From CAVQJU01 sp963729215 (GTDB lineage Bacteria > Acidobacteriota > Vicinamibacteria > Vicinamibacterales > CAVVIG01): a DNA stretch of 64,000 nucleotides. The translations under genes and the position numbers were made by a program. Numbering within the stretch: the first letter of the stretch is position 1; each line of letters starts with the position of its first letter. Positions 26,911 through 35,278 of this stretch are shown here, piece by piece. Location of the stretch: assembly GCA_963729215.1 (NCBI GenBank), contig CAVSND010000019.1, positions 124,001 through 188,000 of the forward strand, read 5' to 3'. The notes below the pieces were generated by a model. The model worked only from the letters and a program-made list of their open reading frames with translations. It made no database searches and was not told the DNA's origin.

Positions 26911-27837
26911 ATGAGGACTGTGACGAAGGGCGCGGGCCTCGCGGCCGTGGCGCTCGGCGCCGTGCTGGCCGTGGCCGCGCCCGCGCGGGCGCAGGTGAGC
27001 CTGGTGGGCGAGTGGAGCCCGCGCTATCACGAGGATCAGCCGGACCGCATTCCTGGGCCCGAGCTGGGCGACTACACGGGGCTGCCCCTCACCGATGGCG
27101 CGCGCCTGGCGGCTGACAGCTGGGACGCCTCGCGCCTCACGCTCCGTGAACATCAGTGCAAGGTGCACATCAGTCCGTACATCCTGCACGGTCCGATTCA
27201 GGTCCGCATGTGGGAAGAGAAGGACCCGCGCACGCAGCAGCTCGTCGCCATCCAGATGTATCTGAACACGTACGAGCAGGACCGGACGATCTGGATGGAC
27301 GGCCGTGCGCACCCGCCGGAATACGCGCCGCATACCTTCCAGGGCTTCTCGACCGGCAAGTGGGACGGCGACATCCTCACGGTCTACACCACGCACATCA
27401 AGCAGGAGTGGATCCGCCGCAACGGCGTGCCGAACAGCGAGCAGTCCACGATGATCGAGCACTTCATCCGGCACGGCAACATCATGTCGCACCTCGAGAT
27501 CTGGTCGGACCCGGTGTACCTCACCGAGCCGCTGATTCGCAGCGAGGAGTTCGTGCTCAACGAGCGGACGGGCGGCAACTGGCTCTGGCCGTGTGAATAC
27601 GTGGACGAGATCGTCGATCGTCCGCACAGCGCCGTCCCGCACTACCTGCCGGGCAAGAGTCCGTTCGACGGCGATTTCGCGTATCGCTACGGCGTGCCCG
27701 TGGAGGCCGCCAAGGGCGGCGCCGCGACCACGTATCCGGAATACATGGCGATTCTGAAAACGCTGCCGAAGCCGCCGAAGCCCGCGCCCGCGCGCAGAGT
27801 CGAAGTAACGGTGCCGATCGGGATGTCGATCGAATAA
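26911..27837 (+). CDS. Secreted protein A (cassette copy 1)
   Basis: A 308-residue exported protein; GATAGGAG precedes ATG 26911, and the signal ends APARAQV. I do not recognise a named family. Features: GEWSPRYHEDQPDRIPGPEL, LAADSWDASRLTLREHQC, RTIWMDGRAHPPEYAPHTFQ, GFSTGKWDGDILTVYTTHIK, then EWIRRNGVPNSEQ and DPVYLTEPLIRSEEF, all predicted beta-rich. The paralog at 32346 matches throughout, and secreted protein B (28833) and the protein at 53649 share the G-K-W-x-G-D and W/Y-x-R-x-N-G-x-P-x-S motifs more loosely. A binding or ester/ether-cleaving role is possible, but no catalytic residues can be named. Confidence 0.7.
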   Translation: MRTVTKGAGLAAVALGAVLAVAAPARAQVSLVGEWSPRYHEDQPDRIPGPELGDYTGLPLTDGARLAADSWDASRLTLREHQCKVHISPYILHGPIQVRMWEEKDPRTQQLVAIQMYLNTYEQDRTIWMDGRAHPPEYAPHTFQGFSTGKWDGDILTVYTTHIKQEWIRRNGVPNSEQSTMIEHFIRHGNIMSHLEIWSDPVYLTEPLIRSEEFVLNERTGGNWLWPCEYVDEIVDRPHSAVPHYLPGKSPFDGDFAYRYGVPVEAAKGGAATTYPEYMAILKTLPKPPKPAPARRVEVTVPIGMSIE

Positions 27838-27850
27838 GGAGCCGCTGTCT

Positions 27851-28824
27851 GTGCCTATTCCCAAGAAGTTGATTGCTGCGTGTCGCGCTGCTTGGCGCCG
27901 TCGGTTTCGCCCAGCGGGTGTCGACCCAGGCGCCTCCCGCGGGCCAGCCTGCCGCGAGCAACGCCGAGCTCGGCACGCTCCACGTGGCCGGGAACGTCTA
28001 CCTGCTCGTCGGCGCCGGCGGGAACATCGGCGTGCAGACGGGCGACGAAGGCGTGCTCGTCGCGGACACGGGGCTGGCGCAGAATTCCGAGAAGGTCCTC
28101 GCCGCGATCAAGAAGCTGTCCGACAAGCCGATCCGGTGGGTGCTCAACACGCATTTCCATCCGGACCACACCGGCGGGAACGAGGCCATCGCAAAGGCAG
28201 GAAGCAAGACGAACGGCGGCCCCGCGGAAATCCTGTCGCACGAGAACGTCCTCACCCGGATGAGCGCGCCGGCCCGCAAGATCGCCGACCGCCGCGTGGC
28301 CGACCGACACGTACTTTCCCGAAGAGAAGGACATCTACTTCAACGGCGAGGCGGTCATGCTGTATCACGACCAGGCCGCCCACACCGACGGCGACTCCAT
28401 CATCTTCTTCCGCAAGTCCGACGTCGTCATGGCGGGCGACATCTTCGTGACGACCTCCTATCCGTTCATCGATCAGGCTAATGGCGGCAGCATCCAGGGC
28501 GAGCTGAACGCGCTCAACCGGATCCTCGACATCGCCGTGCCGGCGCACGAACAGGAAGGCGGCACCTTCATCATCCCCGGACACGGGCGGGTCTGCGACG
28601 AAGCCGACGTGCTCGAGTACCGCGACATGGTGACGATCATCCGCGATCGCATCCAGGACATGGTCAAACGCGGAATGACCATCGAACAGGTCAAGGCGGC
28701 GAAGCCGACGCTCGACTACGACCGCCACTACGGATCAGACACCGGCTTCGTGACCACTGCGGGCTTCATCGAGGCGGTCTACAAGGACCTCTCGAAGCCC
28801 CAGGGCAAACCGATCGTCCGGTAG
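27851..28824 (+). CDS. MBL-fold hydrolase (cassette copy 1), frameshifted
   Basis: Exported metallo-beta-lactamase-fold protein of about 323 residues. GTG 27851 begins a signal peptide that becomes continuous if one T near 27881 is removed (PIPKKLIAA-VALLGAVGFAQ). A second extra base near 28270-28280 leads to AWPTDTYFPEEKDIYFNGE. Zinc ligands are seen in NTHFHPDHTGGN, QAAHTDGDS, VVMAGDIFVT and FIIPGHGRV. The protein resembles the paralog at 33251 almost domain by domain. MBL enzymes of this kind hydrolyse esters, lactones or thioesters; the substrate is unknown. It lies between secreted proteins A and B with gaps under 20 bases. Confidence 0.82.
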
Positions 28825-28832
28825 GAGTGACC

Positions 28833-29744
28833 ATGAAAAACAGCATCGCGTTCGCATCCGCGATCGCGCTCGTCGCAATATCTCTCGCGGCCGGGCAGGC
28901 AACCACCGCGGCGCAGCAGCCGCCCGCCGCACCGGCCGCCCCGGCAGGGCAGCCCCCGGCGCCACCCGCGCCACCGCGCACGCCGAGGACGATCGCGCCG
29001 ATCGACATCACGGGTTACTGGGTGCCGGTCATCACCGAAGACTGGCGCTGGCGGATGTTGACGCCGCCCAAGGGCGACTACGCCAGCGTGCCGATCAACG
29101 ACGAGGGCCGCCGCGTGGCCGACGCCTGGAACCTGGCCAAGGACGAGGCGGGCGGCCTGTCATGCAAGCCGTACGGGATCGGCAACATCATGCGGATGCC
29201 CGGGCGCATGCACGTGACCTGGCAGGACGACACGACGTTGAAGCTCGAATTCGACGCCGGCACGCAGACGCGCCTGCTGCACTTCTCGGGCAAGGCGCCG
29301 TCGGCGGCCGACAAGGTCCAGAAGACGTGGCAGGGCTATTCCGCCGCCGACTGGGAAATCGCCGGTCAGAGCGTCGCGGTCGATCGCAACGGCATCCCGG
29401 TCGCCCCGCCGGCGGGCCGCGGTGGACGAGGCGGCGGTCGCGGTGCCCCGGCGCCGCGCGGTGGCGCGCTGCACGTCGTCACGACGAATTTCCGCGAAGG
29501 GTATCTGCGCAAGAACGGCGTGCCGTACAGCGAGAACGCGTCGATCAGCGAGTACTTCGACAAGGTGGGCCCGGAGCCCAACGGCGACGTGATTCTGCTG
29601 GTGCGCACGGTGGTGGACGATCCCAAGTATCTGCAGGTGCCGTTCATCACGAGCACGCACTTCAAGCTGGAGAAGGACGGGGCGAAATGGAATCCCTCGC
29701 CCTGCAAAATCGATCCACCCGTCGAAGTGCCGGCCAAGCAGTAG
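28833..29744 (+). CDS. Secreted protein B (cassette copy 1)
   Basis: A 303-residue exported protein; TAGGAG precedes ATG 28833. A signal peptide and a Pro/Ala-rich linker lead to IDITGYWVPVITEDWRWRML, TPPKGDYASVPINDEGRRVA, MRMPGRMHVTWQDDTTLKLE and TQTRLLHFSGKAP. An Arg/Gly-rich loop (about residues 190-212) precedes LHVVTTNFREGYLRKNGVPY and DPKYLQVPFITSTHF. Unnamed family, paralog at 34359. The late motifs resemble secreted protein A, so A and B probably share a fold. Confidence 0.7.
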   Translation: MKNSIAFASAIALVAISLAAGQATTAAQQPPAAPAAPAGQPPAPPAPPRTPRTIAPIDITGYWVPVITEDWRWRMLTPPKGDYASVPINDEGRRVADAWNLAKDEAGGLSCKPYGIGNIMRMPGRMHVTWQDDTTLKLEFDAGTQTRLLHFSGKAPSAADKVQKTWQGYSAADWEIAGQSVAVDRNGIPVAPPAGRGGRGGGRGAPAPRGGALHVVTTNFREGYLRKNGVPYSENASISEYFDKVGPEPNGDVILLVRTVVDDPKYLQVPFITSTHFKLEKDGAKWNPSPCKIDPPVEVPAKQ

Positions 29745-30239
29745 TTGGAGGTCCTCTCCCACCTCGAGCAGGCGGCGTTTTTCGCGTGGGTGCGCGAGTC
29801 GCGCTCGCTGCTCGCGTACCCGGGCATCCTGCTGCTGCACACGCTCGGCATGGCCGTCGTGGTCGGCCTGATCGCGGGCATCGATCTTCGCATCCTGGGC
29901 TTCGCCCCCGCGCTGCCGCTGGCGCCCATGCGGAAGTTCCTGCCGATCATGTGGGCGGCGTTCGCGGTCAACGCGGTGACCGGCACGATCCTCCTGGCGG
30001 CCGACGCGACGACGAAGCTGACGAACCCCGACTTCTTCGTCAAGATGGGCTTCATCTTTCTTGCGGTGATCCTGCAGCGGCTGATCGACGCGCGCGTCTT
30101 CCCCGCGGCGGCGGTGGACGATATCATCCCGCTGCCGCGACGGACGAAGGTGCTGGCCGCAAGCTCGCTCGTCTGCTGGCTGGGCGCCATCACCGCGGGC
30201 AGGCTCCTCGCGTACGTCGGTCCCGTCAGCGGCCTCTGA
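29745..30239 (+). CDS. DUF6644-like membrane protein 3
   Basis: A 164-residue membrane protein. TTG 29745 follows the previous TAG directly. Family pattern: LLLHTLGMAVVVGLIAGIDL-RILGF, MWAAFAVNAVTGTILLAADA, NPDFFVKMGFIFLAVILQRL. It is closest to the protein at 31339, which also has an N-terminal W-x-x-E-S surface helix and an A-D-A-T-x-K-L-x-N-P loop. Function unknown. Confidence 0.72.
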   Translation: MEVLSHLEQAAFFAWVRESRSLLAYPGILLLHTLGMAVVVGLIAGIDLRILGFAPALPLAPMRKFLPIMWAAFAVNAVTGTILLAADATTKLTNPDFFVKMGFIFLAVILQRLIDARVFPAAAVDDIIPLPRRTKVLAASSLVCWLGAITAGRLLAYVGPVSGL

Positions 30240-30264
30240 GCCAGGGCTGGCAGGCTCCGGTAAG

Positions 30265-31233
30265 ATGCCTCTGCCAATGCTCGACATGCTCTCGAACCCC
30301 GCCCACGTGCATCTGTGGCTCAACCACGTGCCGACGGTCGGGTTTGGCGCGGCGCTGGTCCTCTTCATCGTGGCCCGCCTGCGAAGACACGACGTCCTCA
30401 TACAAACCGGCCTGGTGATGTTCTTCGTGGTGGCCGCCGTAGCGATTGCGACTTATCTCTCCGGTAACGCCGCCGAACCGCTCCTGCAGGATCGCCCCGG
30501 CATCTCGTCCCGCGCGATCCGCGCCCATGAAGACGCCGCGCTGCTGGCGTTCGTCTGCATGGAGATCACGGGTTTTCTCGCATGGCTGGCTCTCTGGCAG
30601 TGGCGCCGCGCACCGAAGCTGGCCGGCTGGCACCTGCCGGTGGTACTCCTGGCCGCGATCGTCACCTTCGGTCTCATGGCCCGGGCCGCGGACCTGGGCG
30701 GCGAGATCCATCATCCGGAGATTGCCGCGACCGCTTCGGCAGCGCAGTCGGCTTCCGAACAGGGCGCCGCCGGCACCGCGCAGTCGATCGGTTTGTTCGT
30801 GTCGGGCCGTCCGTGGGTGTGGCCGACGGCCGAGACGATCCATTTCATCGGCCTCTCCATGCTGTTCACCGTGGTCCTGATCGTGGATCTGCGGCTGCTT
30901 GGCATGGCCAAGCGCGTGTCGTATCGGGCGGTGTACCAGCTGCTGCCGATCGGCATGCTGGGGTTCGGGCTCAATCTCGTGACCGGGCTGGCGTTTTTCC
31001 TGGGAGCCACGCCTCAGTACATCCACAACAAGACGTTCTACTGGAAGATCGTCTTCGTCGTCCTCGGCGCCATCAATCTTCTGTACTTCATGCTCGACGA
31101 CGACGTCTGGGCCGTGGGGCCCGGTGACGATGCGCCGGTCGCGTCGAAGATCGCGGCGGCGTCGGCCATCTTTCTGTGGGTGGCCGTGCTGTTCTGCGGG
31201 CATATGCTGCCGTTCATCGGGAACGCATTCTGA
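30265..31233 (+). CDS. Membrane protein with DUF2231-like and DUF6644-like halves
   Basis: A 322-residue polytopic protein. The N-terminal half has HVHLWLNHVPTVGFGAALVL, TYLSGNAAEPLLQD and IRAHEDAALLAFVCMEITGF, which resembles DUF2231-type haem-binding membrane proteins with several helix-embedded His residues. The C-terminal half repeats the DUF6644-like pattern (ETIHFIGLSMLFTVVLIVDL-RLLGMA; NKTFYWKIVFVVLGAINLLY). It appears to be a fusion of two membrane modules. ATG 30265 or ATG 30277 may start it. Probably a redox or quinone-linked membrane component; this is inferred from the His pattern only. Confidence 0.7.
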   Translation: MPLPMLDMLSNPAHVHLWLNHVPTVGFGAALVLFIVARLRRHDVLIQTGLVMFFVVAAVAIATYLSGNAAEPLLQDRPGISSRAIRAHEDAALLAFVCMEITGFLAWLALWQWRRAPKLAGWHLPVVLLAAIVTFGLMARAADLGGEIHHPEIAATASAAQSASEQGAAGTAQSIGLFVSGRPWVWPTAETIHFIGLSMLFTVVLIVDLRLLGMAKRVSYRAVYQLLPIGMLGFGLNLVTGLAFFLGATPQYIHNKTFYWKIVFVVLGAINLLYFMLDDDVWAVGPGDDAPVASKIAAASAIFLWVAVLFCGHMLPFIGNAF

Positions 31234-31235
31234 GG

Positions 31236-31331
31236 ATGCCCCTCTGGCTCACGGTCTGTCTCGTTGTTTCGGCGGCGGTGCTGGTGACGGGTGCTGTCGC
31301 GTACCTGATCAACACGTTGAATCACGAGTGA
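31236..31331 (+). CDS. 31-residue single-span membrane peptide
   Basis: ATG 31236 to TGA 31331 encodes MPLWLTVCLVVSAAVLVTGA followed by VAYLINTLNHE: one hydrophobic helix with a short polar tail. It begins three bases after the stop at 31233 and ends just before ATG 31339, filling the gap exactly. It may be a small accessory subunit like those of haem-copper or bd oxidases. No family was recognised, and the ribosome site (GAGG at the start itself) is poor, so translation would depend on coupling. Confidence 0.5.
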   Translation: MPLWLTVCLVVSAAVLVTGAVAYLINTLNHE

Positions 31332-31338
31332 TGCGCAC

Positions 31339-31803
31339 ATGATGGGCTGGCTGCAGTCGCTCGAGAGCAGCTCGTGGTCGATCTGGTTGAAAGAATCGCC
31401 ATCGATCTGGGGATACCCGACGCTGCTGTTCTTCCACACACTGGGGATTGCGTTCTCGGCCGGCCCGAGCGTGGCGATCGATCTGCGGATTCTCGGCTTC
31501 GCCCGTCGCTTGCCGCTGCCGCCCCTGGACGCGTTTTTTAAAGTCATCTGGATCGCGTTTGCCGTCAACGCTGCATCGGGAGCCGTGCTGTTCGCGAGCG
31601 ACGCAACCGCCAAGCTCGCGAACCCGGCGTTCATCGTCAAGATGACGTGCGTGCTGATAGCCATCGTCATCACGGTGATGATCCGTCGCCGCGTGTTCGG
31701 CGATTCCCAAAATCATGCCGGAACCAGCCGGTATCTGGCCGTGGCGTCGATAGTCTGCTGGTTCGGCGCGATTACCGCCGGCCGGTTCATCGCGTACTTC
31801 TAG
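31339..31803 (+). CDS. DUF6644-like membrane protein 4
   Basis: A 154-residue membrane protein: SIWGYPTLLFFHTLGIAFSA, SVAIDLRILGFARRLPLPPL, VIWIAFAVNAASGAVLFASD and NPAFIVKMTCVLIAIVITVM. Strong resemblance to the protein at 29745 indicates duplication along with the neighbouring cassette. ATG 31339 follows the small peptide gene by seven bases. Confidence 0.75.
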   Translation: MMGWLQSLESSSWSIWLKESPSIWGYPTLLFFHTLGIAFSAGPSVAIDLRILGFARRLPLPPLDAFFKVIWIAFAVNAASGAVLFASDATAKLANPAFIVKMTCVLIAIVITVMIRRRVFGDSQNHAGTSRYLAVASIVCWFGAITAGRFIAYF

Positions 31804-31817
31804 AAGGTGTTGTCGAT

Positions 31818-32261
31818 ATGTCCAGCTGGGTCCTGCCGGTGTGCGAGAGCCTGCACTTCATCGGCATGGCCATGCTCGTCGGCATCGTCGGAGTGTTCGA
31901 CCTGCGCCTGCTCGGCATGGCGAAGCGGCTGCCCGTTGCACCGCTGCAGCGGCTGATGCCGTTTGCGCTCCTCGGATTTGTCCTGAGCCTGGGATCTGGT
32001 CTTGTGTTCATCACGGCAAACCCGCGGCAGTACCTGGCGCCGCTGAGCTTGTCGTTCGTCGCCAAGATGTTTTTCATCCTGCTGGCGTGCCTGAACGTGC
32101 TGTTTTTTTATGCCACCGGCCTCAAGCGCGCGGTGGATGGCGTCGACGCCGGCCAGGATGCGCCGCTGGGCGCGAAAGTCAGCGCGGGCGTGTCCCTGTT
32201 CCTCTGGGTGGCCGTGATGTACTGGGGCCGCGTGCTCCAGTTCTTTGGAAAATCCTTCTGA
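31818..32261 (+). CDS. DUF6644-like membrane protein 5
   Basis: A 147-residue membrane protein starting at ATG 31818 (AGAAGG about ten bases upstream); a longer in-frame start at 31647 would overlap the upstream gene. It matches the C-terminal half of the 30265 protein: CESLHFIGMAMLVGIVGVFD, LRLLGMAKRLPVAPLQRLMP and FVAKMFFILLACLNVLFFYA, with the conserved His, Asp and membrane Lys. It lacks the DUF2231-like half. Confidence 0.75.
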   Translation: MSSWVLPVCESLHFIGMAMLVGIVGVFDLRLLGMAKRLPVAPLQRLMPFALLGFVLSLGSGLVFITANPRQYLAPLSLSFVAKMFFILLACLNVLFFYATGLKRAVDGVDAGQDAPLGAKVSAGVSLFLWVAVMYWGRVLQFFGKSF

Positions 32262-32345
32262 GGCGATACCGATTTCGCAACGCCCTATGTCAAAAGGGTT
32301 TCTGGCGTTGGACGTGCAGTAATCGTAGAATGTCGGCCAACTGAC

Positions 32346-33242
32346 ATGGCACACAAACATTCGGCCACGTTCGTTCGAGCTTTGGCGTTCGCGGTGGCGG
32401 CCAGCGCCGTCCCGTTGCTGGCACAAGGCCCTCCGGGGCCGGTCGTCGGCACCGACCTGTCGGGCGAATGGGCGCCGCGGTTCCACGAGGACCAGCCGGA
32501 ACGCATACCGGGTCCCGATATCGGCGACTATCTCGGCCTGCCGATCAACGAAGCCGCGCGCCTGCACGGCGACAGCTGGGACGCCTCCCTCCTGACGCTG
32601 CCCGAACATCAGTGCAAACCGCATCCGGCCGACTACTCGCCGCGCGGTCCGGCGAACCTGCGCATCTGGCGTGAGTTCGACGGTCCCACGCAGCAGCTCG
32701 TGGCGATCCACACGCACATTTCGTGGCAGCAGCCCGAGCGGACAATCTGGATGGACGGGCGCCCGCATCCGCCCGAATACGCCGCGCACACGTGGCAGGG
32801 TTTCTCGACGGGCAAGTGGGACGGCGACATGCTGACCGTGACGACCACCCATCTGAAGATGGGATGGATTCGCCGGAACGGAATCCCGCGCAGCGACAAG
32901 GCGGTGCTCACCGAGCACTTCGTGCGCCATGACAACGTGCTGACGCTGATCTCCGTGATCGACGATCCCGTGTATCTGACCGAGCCGTTCATCCGGACCA
33001 CGAACTGGGCGCTCGATCCGCATCAGCAGATCGCGCCGTATCCGTGCCAGTACGTCACCGAGATCAATCGCGCGCAGGGTTACGTGCCGCATCATCTTCC
33101 AGGCACGAACACATTTCTTCGCGAGTTCGCCGTGAAGGAAAAGCTCCCGTTCGAGCCCACGCGCGGCGGCGCCGAGACGATGTATCCGGAGTACGCATTG
33201 AAGTTGAAAGACATGGCGCCGGCGAAGACGGCCGACAAGTAG
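32346..33242 (+). CDS. Secreted protein A' (cassette copy 2)
   Basis: A 298-residue exported protein, paralog of the 26911 gene. The signal ends AVPLLAQG. Shared blocks are GEWAPRFHEDQPERIPGPDI, GDSWDASLLTLPEHQC, RTIWMDGRPHPPEYAAHTWQ, GFSTGKWDGDMLTVTTTHLK, WIRRNGIPRSD and DPVYLTEPFIRTTNW. Conservation is strongest in the central Trp/His-rich core, which marks the likely ligand site. It is preceded by an 84-base gap that may hold an internal promoter. Confidence 0.72.
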   Translation: MAHKHSATFVRALAFAVAASAVPLLAQGPPGPVVGTDLSGEWAPRFHEDQPERIPGPDIGDYLGLPINEAARLHGDSWDASLLTLPEHQCKPHPADYSPRGPANLRIWREFDGPTQQLVAIHTHISWQQPERTIWMDGRPHPPEYAAHTWQGFSTGKWDGDMLTVTTTHLKMGWIRRNGIPRSDKAVLTEHFVRHDNVLTLISVIDDPVYLTEPFIRTTNWALDPHQQIAPYPCQYVTEINRAQGYVPHHLPGTNTFLREFAVKEKLPFEPTRGGAETMYPEYALKLKDMAPAKTADK

Positions 33243-33250
33243 GAGCCCGC

Positions 33251-34288
33251 ATGCAGAGACACGCCTTGAAGCTGGCCGTTGGAACGGCGGCCGTTGCCGC
33301 CGCGCTCATGTACCTGGGAGCATCCGGCGAAGCCCGGCAGGCGCCGCAGACCGGCGGTGGGGGCCGTGGCGGCGCCCGGGGCGCCGCACCAGCGCCAGCG
33401 GCCGCGGATGCCGAACTGCACACGCTCCACGTCCAGGGCAACGTCTACATGCTCGTGGGCGCCGGCGGCAACATCGCCGTGCAGATCGGCGACGACGGCG
33501 TGCTGCTGGTGGACACCGGTCTGGCGGCAAACGCCGACAAGGTCGTGGCCGCCATCCGCACGCTGAGCAACAAGCCCATCCGCTACATCGTCAACACGCA
33601 CGTGCATCCGGATCACGTCGGCGGCAACGACGCCATCGGCAAGCTTGGCAGCACGATTGCCGGCGGGAACGTCGGCGCCGGGGCTGGCGTGGGGGCCGGC
33701 ATCATCGCGCACGAGAACGTGCTCAATCGGATGAGCGCGCCCACAGGGCAGCAGGCGCCGTTTCCGACGACCGCGTGGCCGACCGACACGTACATCTCGA
33801 AGCAGAAGGAGCTCTTCTTCAACGGCGAGTCGCTGCAGATCATCCACCAGCCCGCGGCTCACACCGACGGCGACAGCATCGTCTACTTCAGGAAATCCGA
33901 TGTGATCGCGGCCGGCGACCTGTTCGTGACGACGACGTACCCGTTCATCGATCAGGCCCGGGGCGGCAACATCACCGGGATCATCGCGGCGCTCAACAAC
34001 ATGCTCGACATCGCCATCCCGAAGGCCATGCAGGAGGGCGGGACGTACATCATTCCGGGGCACGGGCGCCTGACCGACGAGGCCGATTTGCTCGAATACC
34101 GCGACATGATCACGATCATCCGCGACCGCATTCAGGACGGCGTCAAGCGCGGCCTCACGCTGGAGCAGGTCAAGGCCGGCAAGCCGACACTCGATTACGA
34201 CGCCCGCTGGGGAGCGACGACGGGCTTCTGGACGACGGATCAGTTCATCGAGGCCGTTTACAAGGATCTCGGCAAGGCTAAGAAATAG
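33251..34288 (+). CDS. MBL-fold hydrolase (cassette copy 2)
   Basis: A 345-residue exported MBL-fold protein, intact. GTAGGAG precedes ATG 33251; the signal anchor is followed by a Gly/Ala/Arg-rich linker. Zinc motifs are NTHVHPDHVGGN, PAAHTDGDS, VIAAGDLFVTTTYPF and YIIPGHGRLTDEADLLEYRD. A Gly/Ala loop (STIAGGNVGAGAGVGAGI, about residues 135-155) is longer than in copy 1. It ends QFIEAVYKDLGKAKK. Same position between A and B as the copy at 27851. The substrate is unknown. Confidence 0.88.
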   Translation: MQRHALKLAVGTAAVAAALMYLGASGEARQAPQTGGGGRGGARGAAPAPAAADAELHTLHVQGNVYMLVGAGGNIAVQIGDDGVLLVDTGLAANADKVVAAIRTLSNKPIRYIVNTHVHPDHVGGNDAIGKLGSTIAGGNVGAGAGVGAGIIAHENVLNRMSAPTGQQAPFPTTAWPTDTYISKQKELFFNGESLQIIHQPAAHTDGDSIVYFRKSDVIAAGDLFVTTTYPFIDQARGGNITGIIAALNNMLDIAIPKAMQEGGTYIIPGHGRLTDEADLLEYRDMITIIRDRIQDGVKRGLTLEQVKAGKPTLDYDARWGATTGFWTTDQFIEAVYKDLGKAKK

Positions 34289-34316
34289 GGAAGCGCAGGC
34301 CTTCGGGCGGGCGGGT

Positions 34317-34340
34317 GTAGCGCAGGCCTTCAGGCCTGCC
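34317..34340 (+). repeat. GTAGCG-type palindrome (CAGGCCTTCAGGCCTG stem)
   Basis: GTAGCG followed by CAGGCCTTCAGGCCTGCC. Same architecture as the 35247 and 51427 elements but with a different stem. A partial copy (AGCGCAGGCCTTCGGGCGG) precedes it at 34292. Lies between the MBL gene and secreted protein B'. Confidence 0.7.
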
Positions 34341-34358
34341 TTGGCTTCAGAGGACGGC

Positions 34359-35204
34359 ATGATTCGTATTTTTCGTGTGTTGGCGATCGTGATGACAGTC
34401 GGCCTGTCGGGCGGCGCGCTGGTCGCGCAGCAGCCCGCCGCGGCGCCGGCGCCCGGCACCGCGCGCTCGATTGCGCCGATCGATCTCACCGGCAACTGGG
34501 TGTCGATCGTCACGGAAGACTGGCGGTTTCGCATGGTGACGCCGCCGAAGGGCGATTACGCGAGCGTCCCGCTCAACGCGGCCGCGCGCGCCGTCGCCGA
34601 TGCGTGGGACCCGGCGAAGGACACCGCCGCAGGCAACGCGTGCAAGGCGTACGGCGCGGCCGCCATCATGCGGGTGCCGGGCCGCCTGCATATCACGTGG
34701 CAGGACGACACGACGCTCAAGATCGAAACCGATGCCGGCACCCAGACAAGGCTCCTGCATTTCACGGGCACGCCCGGCGGCGATCCCAGCTGGCAGGGTT
34801 ACTCGGCCGCCGCGTGGGAACTCGCGGGCGCGGCCCCCGGTGGCGGAGGGCGCGGCGGCCCGGCTCCAGCCCCGGCTCCCGCCGGCGGCACCGTGACACC
34901 TCCGGCCGGCGGTCAGGCGCGTGGCGGACGCGGAGGGGCACCGCCGCGCGGCGGATCCCTGAAAGTCGTCACAACGCGTCTCAAGGAAGGGTACCTGCGC
35001 AAGAACGGCGTGCCCTACAGCGAGAACACGGTCGTCACCGAGTACTTCGATCGTCATTCGGAGAGCAACGGCGACGAGTGGTTCACGGTGACCACGATCG
35101 TGGAAGATCCGAAATATCTTCAGCAGACGTTTATCACGAGCACGCACTTCAAGAAGGAAGCCGACGCGTCGAAGTGGTATCCCGCGGCCTGTAAGGCAAG
35201 TTAA
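34359..35204 (+). CDS. Secreted protein B' (cassette copy 2)
   Basis: A 281-residue exported protein, paralog of the 28833 gene. AGAGGA at 34350-34355 supports ATG 34359 over ATG 34341. Matching blocks are IDLTGNWVSIVTEDWRFRMV, TPPKGDYASVPLNAAARAVA, VPGRLHITWQDDTTLKIETD, TQTRLLHFTGTP, an Arg/Gly/Pro-rich loop, then VTTRLKEGYLRKNGVPYSEN and DPKYLQQTFITSTHF. The loop is longer than in copy 1. Function unknown. Confidence 0.72.
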   Translation: MIRIFRVLAIVMTVGLSGGALVAQQPAAAPAPGTARSIAPIDLTGNWVSIVTEDWRFRMVTPPKGDYASVPLNAAARAVADAWDPAKDTAAGNACKAYGAAAIMRVPGRLHITWQDDTTLKIETDAGTQTRLLHFTGTPGGDPSWQGYSAAAWELAGAAPGGGGRGGPAPAPAPAGGTVTPPAGGQARGGRGGAPPRGGSLKVVTTRLKEGYLRKNGVPYSENTVVTEYFDRHSESNGDEWFTVTTIVEDPKYLQQTFITSTHFKKEADASKWYPAACKAS

Positions 35205-35270
35205 GCAAGTTAGGCAAGTTAAGCCAGCCAGGCCGGGCGCCAGCTCGTAGCGTCCGGCTTTAGCCGGACG
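35201..35270 (+). repeat. GTTAAGCAA tandem and GTAGCG palindrome
   Basis: Three short tandem units (GCAAGTTAAGCAAGTTAGGC..., 35197-35222) extend from the last codons of protein B'. GTAGCGTCCGGCTTTAGCCG plus GACG (35247-35270) is a REP-like palindrome, only nine bases before the ATG of the next gene. It may shape termination or translation between the two genes. Confidence 0.7.
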
Positions 35271-35278
35271 AGTTATCT

